Virus record (IMG/VR): IMGVR_UViG_3300047551_001787
Location: 1-23,325 of that record
Length of the DNA: 23,325 nt
Reading direction: 5' to 3' (one strand)
DNA from: a virus
A program made the position numbers and the translations under genes. Below are positions 16,007-20,344 of the stretch, one piece after another (position 1 is the first letter of the stretch; every line of letters begins with the position of its first letter). Under the pieces are notes generated by a model that saw only the letters and a list, made by a program, of their open reading frames with translations, searched no databases and was not told the DNA's origin.

Positions 16007-16761
16007 TAAAATCCTGCTTCCATTTTTGCAATAATGTACTCTTTAACAAGTCCAGAACGAACAATATCATCTACACCAAATTCAATTATATCAAACGATG
16101 GCATTTTACGCAAGATAGACATAAAATCAATAATCCCATTCCTATCATTAGTTTTTACAAGGTCCGATTGAGTTGCATCTCCACAGAACATAATCTTAGA
16201 ATTTTCTCCAATACGTGTAATGATTGAATCTAATTCATGACTTGTGCAATTTTGAAACTCATCCACAATAATAATTGAATTATCAAGAGTAGTTCCACGA
16301 AGAAAAGAAGTGCTCCAAAATTTAATTGTTTCCTGCCCTTTAAGATTACCGTAGAGCATTTCAAACTCTGAATCAGTAGACATTTGAAACATATACTTTA
16401 CCATATTCTTATAAGGAATTTGGTAAATATCAGACTTATCTTCATATGTTCCAGGAAGAAAACCAATTTCACGAGTAGCGACTAGTGAACGAACAATATA
16501 AACTTTTTCATAAGGAGTTCTTTCATTTAAAACTTCTTTAAGCGCATTATAAAGTGTGATGAAAGTTTTACCTGTTCCAGCACAACCATATGCAACTAAA
16601 TGTTTTTGATTAGCATATGAGTCAAAAAGTTTTTTCTGATTATCAGTAAGAGGATCAATATCAATCAAATAATCAGAACTAAGTGGTTTTCTACGCTTCA
16701 TTTGACGGGTTGTTAAACCAACACCAATTGGTTGGTCATTCGTCCTTCTTTTTCTTGTCAT
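16006..16761 (-). CDS. phoH: PhoH-like ATPase
   Basis: A 251-aa P-loop ATPase. Walker A is GCAGTGKT (59-66), Walker B IIIVDEFQN (~163-171), with the PhoH-type blocks VYIVRSLVATREIGFLPG, then TSFLRGTTLDNS, then KIMFCGDATQSDL between and after them. The N-terminus is a basic tail (MTRKRRTNDQ). PhoH is near-universal in T4-like cyanophages; it is often placed with phosphate starvation, but its biochemical role is unsettled. No pho box was seen upstream. The small FmdB-like gene ends one base before its ATG, and the nuclease gene overlaps its stop by one base. Confidence 0.92.
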   Translation of the reverse strand: MTRKRRTNDQPIGVGLTTRQMKRRKPLSSDYLIDIDPLTDNQKKLFDSYANQKHLVAYGCAGTGKTFITLYNALKEVLNERTPYEKVYIVRSLVATREIGFLPGTYEDKSDIYQIPYKNMVKYMFQMSTDSEFEMLYGNLKGQETIKFWSTSFLRGTTLDNSIIIVDEFQNCTSHELDSIITRIGENSKIMFCGDATQSDLVKTNDRNGIIDFMSILRKMPSFDIIEFGVDDIVRSGLVKEYIIAKMEAGF

Positions 16762-16762
16762 A

Positions 16763-17005
16763 CTAGATTTTTTTTACAGTTGAACCAGGAGTTTTTGATG
16801 CACGATCTAATACGTCATTCCATCCAGGGTTTTTGGAAATTAGTTTATTTTTCCAATCTCCAACTTCTCCTGGACTTGCACATCCTTCAGACCAATCTCT
16901 CTTCCATTCAGGATTGTCTTTATACCATTGCATAATGTCGTTGACACTCATTTCGACGACCTTTTTTTCACCTGTTTCTTTGTGAATAAGCGGATAAATT
17001 GCCAT
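16763..17005 (-). CDS. Small FmdB-like conserved protein
   Basis: An 80-aa protein. The start MAIYPLIHKETGEKKVVEMSV followed by DIMQWYKDNPEW is like the beginning of FmdB-type small regulatory proteins of T4-like cyanophages, which usually accompany phoH. The CxxC zinc-ribbon of classical FmdB is missing (a single Cys, in SEGCASPG). The C-terminus carries the phrase NPGWNDVLDRASKTPGSTV, similar to the FmdB 'f.e.l.ki.k..p'-type tail. Function unknown. It is the first gene after a TCTAAATA motif and probably co-transcribed with phoH. Confidence 0.6.
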   Translation of the reverse strand: MAIYPLIHKETGEKKVVEMSVNDIMQWYKDNPEWKRDWSEGCASPGEVGDWKNKLISKNPGWNDVLDRASKTPGSTVKKI

Positions 17006-17027
17006 TTGTTAAAATAATATGTACGAT

Positions 17028-17035
17028 TATTTAGA
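17028..17035 (-). promoter_or_regulatory. Late promoter motif TCTAAATA before the FmdB-like/phoH genes
   Basis: TCTAAATA on the minus strand begins immediately after the ThyX stop codon and lies 22 bases before ATG 17005. It is identical to the motif at 9140-9147 and in the divergent region 9917-9957. Confidence 0.55.
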
Positions 17036-17791
17036 TTAGGGACTCAAACGTGCTTTATGAAGACGCTTCTCTTCATAATAACTAAAAATCTCAGGAACCC
17101 ATTCTTTAATCACAGGAACCATACCTTCACAAAGTGCCTGAATTTCTACTTGAGCATCCAACTTTGCACGAAGATCAAGAAAGTGAAGTGCAGCACGAAG
17201 TGAGAATGAAACTACAAAATTCTGACGAATATTTTGTGGAAGATAATCACGAAGATGTTCCTCTGCCATACCACGAGTATTATAACCTTCTGCATATCTC
17301 TCAGATGCTGCCAGACAGAACTTTAACTGCCTTTCGTAATCTTCCCTCGTCCATTCATACTTATGCCCTTTACGGTCCAGATAGAGACCTTCTGGACGCA
17401 CATAATAAACCTCTTCTGGTTTAAGTTCTCCACTTGCAACTTTCAACACACGACGACCAGTATATCGTTGGGATTGGACATCAAATGATACACCAACACG
17501 ATGGGTTCGTGCCTGAACGATTACATTATGAACAAATCCAACACAGTCCAAAGTAATCGCAGGATGCTCCAATGGACCCCAGTGCCCACGTTCATTTGCA
17601 AGTAGTTGCTCAATAACCCATTTACCACATTCATTTTCATTTGGTGGAAGTTTGGTATGAATAGGGTCTTCAGAATAGTCATTCTTACCTCCTTGCCATA
17701 CAAGAGTTTGTGGAAGTTGTGTCTGACTAAGCATCACAACTTTCATCTCTTTATCCAATTCAAGAAGATCTTTTGCTTTAATTGGTTTCAT
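17036..17791 (-). CDS. thyX: Flavin-dependent thymidylate synthase ThyX
   Basis: A 251-aa protein. The ThyX signature lies at residues ~93-112: QARTHRVGVSFDVQSQRYTG, a variant of RHRx7S in which the first Arg-His pair is shifted (RTHR, then S...QSQRY), as in marine cyanobacteria. Other family landmarks are GHWGPLEHPAITLD (69-82), the C-terminal LPQNIRQNFVVSFSLRAALHFLDLR and the AQVEIQALCEGMVP helix. It makes dTMP from dUMP using FAD, NADPH and methylene-tetrahydrofolate, which supports phage DNA synthesis. It is coupled to the small coiled-coil gene upstream by ATGA. Confidence 0.92.
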   Translation of the reverse strand: MKPIKAKDLLELDKEMKVVMLSQTQLPQTLVWQGGKNDYSEDPIHTKLPPNENECGKWVIEQLLANERGHWGPLEHPAITLDCVGFVHNVIVQARTHRVGVSFDVQSQRYTGRRVLKVASGELKPEEVYYVRPEGLYLDRKGHKYEWTREDYERQLKFCLAASERYAEGYNTRGMAEEHLRDYLPQNIRQNFVVSFSLRAALHFLDLRAKLDAQVEIQALCEGMVPVIKEWVPEIFSYYEEKRLHKARLSP

Positions 17792-17967
17792 TTCTTTCCA
17801 AATCCTTTTGAAATTTTTGTTTCTAAGTCTGCAAGTTCTTCCTTTACTACTCGCAATTGTGCTTTCATCTCTATAATTTTTTCAGCAGTATAAAGATGTT
17901 CTTGTTTAACCAGTCTTTCTAGAAGTTTAACAAGTTTTTTTGCTCTACTAATCCGCGTACCCATCAT
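17788..17967 (-). CDS. Small coiled-coil hypothetical protein
   Basis: A 59-aa protein if started at ATG 17967 (MMGTRISRAKKLVKLLERLV); ATGs at 17964 and 17988 are also in frame. I prefer 17964/17967 because they overlap the upstream stop region closely. It is helical and charged throughout (AEKIIEMKAQLRVVKEELADLETKI), so probably a short coiled coil, with a basic N-terminus. Its stop overlaps the ThyX start by four bases. I do not recognise a family. It may bind another protein or nucleic acid. Confidence 0.6.
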   Translation of the reverse strand: MMGTRISRAKKLVKLLERLVKQEHLYTAEKIIEMKAQLRVVKEELADLETKISKGFGKK

Positions 17968-18121
17968 CGTCGTCAAAGATTTCGTCATAATCGTGGTGCA
18001 ATCCTTTTTTTACCTCATCATAATTTAGATAACTCTGAGCATCAGAATATACTTCTGCTTTCAAAGAGTCAACTAAGAGTTCCAAATTACGGACGATGAG
18101 TTTAAGTTTTTCTTTGTCCAT
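17948..18121 (-). CDS. Small acidic-tailed hypothetical protein
   Basis: A 57-aa protein from ATG 18121 (MDKEKLKLIVRNLELLVDSLK); the frame also runs back to a TTG at 18139. The N-terminal half is an amphipathic helix. The end is strongly acidic (HHDYDEIFDDDDGYAD). It is the first gene of the operon leading to ThyX, and a sigma-70-type promoter overlaps the terminator just upstream. No family recognised. The acidic tail resembles those of DNA-mimic or partner-binding phage proteins, but that is only a resemblance. Confidence 0.6.
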   Translation of the reverse strand: MDKEKLKLIVRNLELLVDSLKAEVYSDAQSYLNYDEVKKGLHHDYDEIFDDDDGYAD

Positions 18122-18142
18122 AAGATAATATTCTCTCAACCC

Positions 18143-18171
18143 ATTTTACCATAAAAAAAGGAGGGGATCAA
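18143..18171 (-). promoter_or_regulatory. Sigma-70-type promoter overlapping a terminator
   Basis: On the minus strand TTGATC (18171-18166) and TAAAAT (18148-18143, preceded by TGG) are separated by 17 bases. The -35 box is the loop of the terminator at 18155-18179, and the spacer contains its T-run. It would serve the small genes and ThyX. Confidence 0.45.
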
Positions 18172-18179
18172 CCCCTCTT
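18155..18179 (-). terminator. Terminator of the riboswitch-controlled small-gene operon
   Basis: On the minus strand GAGGGG (18177-18172) pairs with CCCCTC (18166-18161) around a 5-nt loop, followed by C and a run of seven T. It lies 14 bases after the last small gene's stop codon (18193). Confidence 0.8.
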
Positions 18180-18192
18180 TAAAATCTTGCGA

Positions 18193-18276
18193 TTACTTAG
18201 AAATCCACTGAACGTACAGGGATAATAGTGTAATAAAAGTAGCAGATGCCACTGTAATTTGTGCGATGATTAACAT
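18193..18276 (-). CDS. 27-aa single-span membrane peptide
   Basis: The reading frame MLIIAQITVASATFITLLSL continues YVQWISK and stops with TAA. Residues ~2-22 form one hydrophobic transmembrane helix with a short C-terminal cytoplasmic or luminal tail (QWISK). Its start overlaps the previous gene's stop (TGATG) and AGGAG lies ~7 bases before it, so it is translated with the 31-aa gene. It resembles small photosystem or cytochrome b6f subunits only in size and topology; no named subunit matches. A membrane-protein regulator is possible. Confidence 0.65.
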   Translation of the reverse strand: MLIIAQITVASATFITLLSLYVQWISK

Positions 18277-18371
18277 CACTTTGCTCCTGCATTTACAAGC
18301 AATGCTTTATAACGACGATCTTCTTTTTGCTTTTGTTCTTTAATAAGTTGAAGGAAGTTTAGTTTTTTCAT
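18276..18371 (-). CDS. 31-aa basic hypothetical peptide
   Basis: The reading frame MKKLNFLQLIKEQKQKEDRR continues YKALLVNAGAK. It has a strong ribosome-binding site (AAGGAGG, ~9 bases upstream) that lies inside the end of the 45-aa gene, and its start is also within that gene's stop (ATGA). It is basic and helical with no recognisable family. The strong Shine-Dalgarno element and tight coupling on both sides argue that it is truly translated. Confidence 0.65.
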   Translation of the reverse strand: MKKLNFLQLIKEQKQKEDRRYKALLVNAGAK

Positions 18372-18505
18372 TTGTGCCCCTCCTTTACAAACTTAACCCC
18401 ACGATAGGTTTCGTTGTACTGTTGGGGTTGTTGCATCATCTGTTGTTGATATTCAATGCGTTTTTGAGTATCATACTCTACGCCTCTGTAAATAACTTTA
18501 GACAT
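18368..18505 (-). CDS. 45-aa YRG-repeat peptide (DUF4278-like), riboswitch-controlled
   Basis: The reading frame begins MSKVIYRGVEYDTQKRIEYQ and ends ETYRGVKFVKEGHK. Two YRGV phrases, VIYRGVEYD near the start and ETYRGVKFV near the end, flank a Gln-rich middle (QQQMMQQPQQ). Short proteins with paired YRG(V/A)xY motifs are the cyanobacterial DUF4278 group, of unknown function. GGAGG lies 9 bases before the ATG. It is the first gene after the glutamine riboswitch, the position of the 'downstream peptide' for which that RNA class was named. It probably acts in nitrogen-related host control, but that is inferred from the riboswitch only. Confidence 0.75.
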   Translation of the reverse strand: MSKVIYRGVEYDTQKRIEYQQQMMQQPQQYNETYRGVKFVKEGHK

Positions 18506-18538
18506 TAGGATTTTCCTCCAGATTGAGATGATTAGTCC

Positions 18539-18623
18539 CGTTCCTTTGGGCGGTTTGCATCCTTTTTGGGATCAACGAATCCGTTGCGCCGTCCTACTTG
18601 CGTCCAGTTTCCTGGATGAACGT
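18539..18623 (-). ncRNA. Glutamine riboswitch, Downstream-peptide / glnA class
   Basis: On the minus strand the RNA begins ACGTTCATCC (from 18623). CGTTC (18622-18618) pairs with GAACG (18543-18539) to close the domain (P1). TCCAG-GAAA-CTGGA (18616-18603) forms a GNRA-capped hairpin. The highly conserved GGACGCAAGTAGG lies at 18605-18593. Small stems fill the variable arm (CAACG/CGTTG, ATCC/GGAT, GGCG/CGCC), and AAAGGAACG closes it. Conserved order and spacing fit the glnA/Downstream-peptide glutamine aptamers of cyanobacteria and cyanophages. The predicted transcription start falls at its first base, and a small-peptide gene starts 34 bases after it. Ligand and direction of regulation are inferred from the class. 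Confidence 0.85.
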
Positions 18624-18629
18624 AAGGGT

Positions 18630-18658
18630 ATTATACCCTTGTTACGCATATTTAGCAA
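18630..18658 (-). promoter_or_regulatory. Sigma-70-type promoter of the riboswitch operon
   Basis: On the minus strand TTGCTA (18658-18653) and a perfect TATAAT (18635-18630) are separated by 17 bases. The -10 box is inside a palindrome, GGGTATAATACCC. The -35 box also contains CTAAATA, so late-type use is conceivable. The start would be near 18623, the first base of the riboswitch. Confidence 0.75.
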
Positions 18659-18703
18659 TATCGATTTGTAACAAACTATACAATTTATAAAATCTTAAGG
18701 GGC

Positions 18704-18733
18704 AAAAAAATACCTGGAAATTTTTTCCAGGTT
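18704..18733 (-). terminator. Strong Rho-independent terminator after the 117-aa gene
   Basis: On the minus strand ACCTGGAAA pairs with TTTCCAGGT in a 9-bp perfect stem with a 3-base loop, followed by A and seven T. It ends the glutaredoxin/DUF6433 gene group and insulates the riboswitch operon. Confidence 0.9.
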
Positions 18734-18741
18734 CTGGGAAA

Positions 18742-19095
18742 TCACTTACGCTTTTTCTTTTCTGGAGATTTATATCCCCAGAGTTTCGGATTGACTCTAC
18801 CATATCCAAAATCAATACTCTTTAAGTTTTCACGAAACTTATCCCAATACATATCAAATAATTTAATTCTAGTTCCTCTTGTAAGATCAAAACAAATTTT
18901 TTCATCAACAAGATACTTTATAATATAAGCATCATTTGGAGCATCTTTGGTGCAAACATCAGCATAAGAACTGTTTTCAATTAGGATATCACACCCGTAG
19001 CGTGACTTGCAGGTTTCTTTTTCTACTGGTGTCCAATGATCCATATGCTTTTTTGTATTTTGGGTTCTCTCAATTACCTCATTATATTGACTCAT
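18742..19095 (-). CDS. Conserved hypothetical phage protein
   Basis: A 117-aa protein from ATG 19095 (MSQYNEVIERTQNTKKHMDH), two bases after the stop of the DUF6433 gene; an earlier ATG at 19116 lies within that gene. It is basic and polar, with three Cys (ETCKSRYGCD and DVCTKD) plus KICFDLTRGTRI, then FDMYWDKFRENLKSIDFGYG, ending in SPEKKKRK. A zinc site is not obvious. I do not recognise the family with certainty; the pairing with DUF6433 and the terminator that follows make it the last gene of this operon. Confidence 0.6.
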   Translation of the reverse strand: MSQYNEVIERTQNTKKHMDHWTPVEKETCKSRYGCDILIENSSYADVCTKDAPNDAYIIKYLVDEKICFDLTRGTRIKLFDMYWDKFRENLKSIDFGYGRVNPKLWGYKSPEKKKRK

Positions 19096-19097
19096 AC

Positions 19098-19688
19098 TCA
19101 AGAACGCCCTCCCCATTGAATATTAGGATATGCCTGACTTGCAATTTCTTTTGTGATCTTATATTTTGTTTCTAATTTTTTATCCTTAACAAGGCATAAA
19201 ATTTCAGCTTCAAGAGGATGTAATCCTTGAAGTAAGTTAATGAACATTGTTTCTCTGCGAAGAGAACTTAAAGAATCATTTCCACCTTTAACAAAATTAT
19301 AAAACTTTTGATACTCTTTACGGATGGAAGAACGTCCTTGATCTTGAGATCCAAGAGAATTTGACCCAAGTTCTTGCATTTTGTAAACAGCGTCATTAAT
19401 TTTTTCGCTAATTGTTCCACTAAAAGAATTTTGTTCTCCAACACTTGCATAAGGAACTTCTCCTACAGGAAGTGCTGAAATAATACTTTCATCAAAATTC
19501 CAAACAAAAAGAGTTTGAATTGATGGATGAAAATATTTTTGAAGAACTTCTACTTTTTTTGAATTTGTCTTCTGCTTTAACGCCAAGTTAAAGACTTCAA
19601 ATACAAAAGGATTTGAAGGCAATTCAATACTTGTAGTGGTTGTTGATTTAGATCTCGTCGTCGTCTTCTTCTGTGTCGTTGTAGTCAT
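19098..19688 (-). CDS. DUF6433 family protein (conserved in T4-like phages)
   Basis: A 196-aa protein from ATG 19688 (MTTTTQKKTTTRSKSTTTTS); the frame also extends to a TTG at 19712. After a Thr/Lys-rich N-terminal tail come the conserved blocks LALKQKTNSKKVEVLQKYFH, LFVWNFDESIISALPVGEVPY, EYQKFYNFVKGGNDSL, RRETMFINLLQGLHPLEAEI, then CLVKDKKLETKYKITKEI, with the terminal YPNIQWGGRS. This order is that of the DUF6433 group in T4-like phages; its function is unknown. The start lies inside the upstream membrane-protein gene by 41 bases, where the same DNA codes for an acidic tail in the other frame. Confidence 0.8.
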   Translation of the reverse strand: MTTTTQKKTTTRSKSTTTTSIELPSNPFVFEVFNLALKQKTNSKKVEVLQKYFHPSIQTLFVWNFDESIISALPVGEVPYASVGEQNSFSGTISEKINDAVYKMQELGSNSLGSQDQGRSSIRKEYQKFYNFVKGGNDSLSSLRRETMFINLLQGLHPLEAEILCLVKDKKLETKYKITKEIASQAYPNIQWGGRS

Positions 19689-19881
19689 GATAGTTTTCAA
19701 AATTAAATGCAATTACCTCATCTGGAATTAAATTTCCCTGTCCATCAAACATTTCGGGGTGAGGTCGTGGAATTTCCCGATAGTTCATCATATATTCTCT
19801 AGCAACCCATCCACCTATAAGTCCCACTATAAGAAACAAAACTGTTAAAAATGAACCAAATACTAGACTGACTGCTAACAT
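19648..19881 (-). CDS. Small membrane protein with acidic cytoplasmic tail
   Basis: A 77-aa protein with one transmembrane helix (residues ~3-25, SLVFGSFLTVLFLIVGLIGGWVA). A soluble part with the phrase PHPEMFDGQGNLIPDEVIAFNFEN follows, which I know from other T4-like cyanophages. It ends in an acidic tail (NDTEEDDDEI). GGAG lies ~8 bases before the ATG. No function is known; host-membrane association is likely. Its 3' end overlaps the start of the DUF6433 gene. Confidence 0.75.
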   Translation of the reverse strand: MLAVSLVFGSFLTVLFLIVGLIGGWVAREYMMNYREIPRPHPEMFDGQGNLIPDEVIAFNFENYHDYNDTEEDDDEI

Positions 19882-20078
19882 TTTTTTCTCCGGGAAACTA
19901 CTACTTTTTCCTTACCTTTAAGGAAAATTCAAAATAGACGGTTACTTCCCGTTTAAGAAAGCAAACCATCTTCTCAAAGATGATATGGAAAGGATACGTT
20001 TGCTTTCTTTTACCTCCATTAAGAATAAGTTCAATACCCCGATTGACACTCGGGTTCTTATGTGTATTTATAGTATCA
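19882..20078 (-). ncRNA. Hairpin-rich untranslated stretch, candidate structured RNA
   Basis: There is no ORF with a convincing start here; the 73-aa frame crossing it has no ribosome-binding site and no recognisable sequence. The minus strand instead can form several hairpins. CCCGA/TCGGG lies at 20054-20038. A 12-bp perfect stem AAGAAAGCAAAC/GTTTGCTTTCTT lies at 20009-19955 and encloses a second CATCTT/AAGATG hairpin. A 9-bp stem TTTTCCTTA/TAAGGAAAA lies at 19927-19906. None is followed by a T-run, so they are not simple terminators. A late promoter lies just upstream. The region is either a long structured leader of the membrane-protein mRNA or a separate RNA; no known RNA family was recognised. 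Confidence 0.4.
20065..20072 (-). promoter_or_regulatory. Perfect T4-like late promoter motif TATAAATA
   Basis: TATAAATA on the minus strand lies just downstream of the glutaredoxin stop codon (20079-20081). It faces the hairpin-rich region and the small membrane-protein gene, giving a predicted leader of ~180 nt. It is the exact T4 consensus, unlike the TCTAAATA variants elsewhere in the window. Confidence 0.6.
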
Positions 20079-20315
20079 TCAAACAATTTGTTGTTCTTTG
20101 AGGAATTTGATTGTGTCAACACACCCTCCTAATTTTTTATCTCCATAAATTACTTGTGGAAATGTAGATCCTTCACCAAATTCTGAGTAAAACTCTTCTC
20201 TAGTAAAATCTTTATCTAAAGTGTAAATAACATGTTTACACTCAGACAATTCTAGCACCTGTTTGATTTTTGTGCAATAAGGACAACTTTCTTTTGAATA
20301 AACTGTAAAATTCAT
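20079..20315 (-). CDS. grx: Glutaredoxin
   Basis: A 78-aa protein with the glutaredoxin fold pattern: FTVYSKESCPYCTKIKQVLE with active-site CPYC (11-14), the cis-Pro motif STFPQVIYG and GGCVDTIKFL near the end. It reduces disulfides using glutathione; in T4-like phages such proteins are thought to supply electrons to ribonucleotide reductase. Two TATAAATT-like motifs lie in the 29 bases upstream (20327-20344) and may act as weak late promoters. An upstream AAG stretch gives only a weak ribosome-binding site. Confidence 0.92.
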   Translation of the reverse strand: MNFTVYSKESCPYCTKIKQVLELSECKHVIYTLDKDFTREEFYSEFGEGSTFPQVIYGDKKLGGCVDTIKFLKEQQIV

Positions 20316-20344
20316 AATTTTCTTAAAATTTATAATAATTTATA

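Noticed and set aside
18193-18276. Identification of the 27-aa membrane peptide as a photosystem or cytochrome b6f small subunit
   Set aside because: Compared by memory with PsbT, PsbM, PsbX, PsbN, PetG, PetL and PetN; only size and topology agree.
19906-19927. 9-bp hairpin as a terminator
   Set aside because: No T-run follows on either strand, so it was kept as part of the structured region only.
20044-20074. Plus-strand TTGACA with an AT-rich box about 17 bases on
   Set aside because: It would transcribe antisense into glutaredoxin; the -10 box is poor (ATTTAT) and overlaps the minus-strand late motif.
19901-20122. 73-aa minus-strand open frame between glutaredoxin and the membrane protein
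   Set aside because: It starts inside glutaredoxin without a ribosome-binding site, has no family likeness, and the DNA instead shows long hairpins; treated as non-coding.
20327-20344. Two TATAAATT motifs before glutaredoxin
   Set aside because: The last base differs from late promoters and the nearer one leaves almost no leader; mentioned only in the gene entry.
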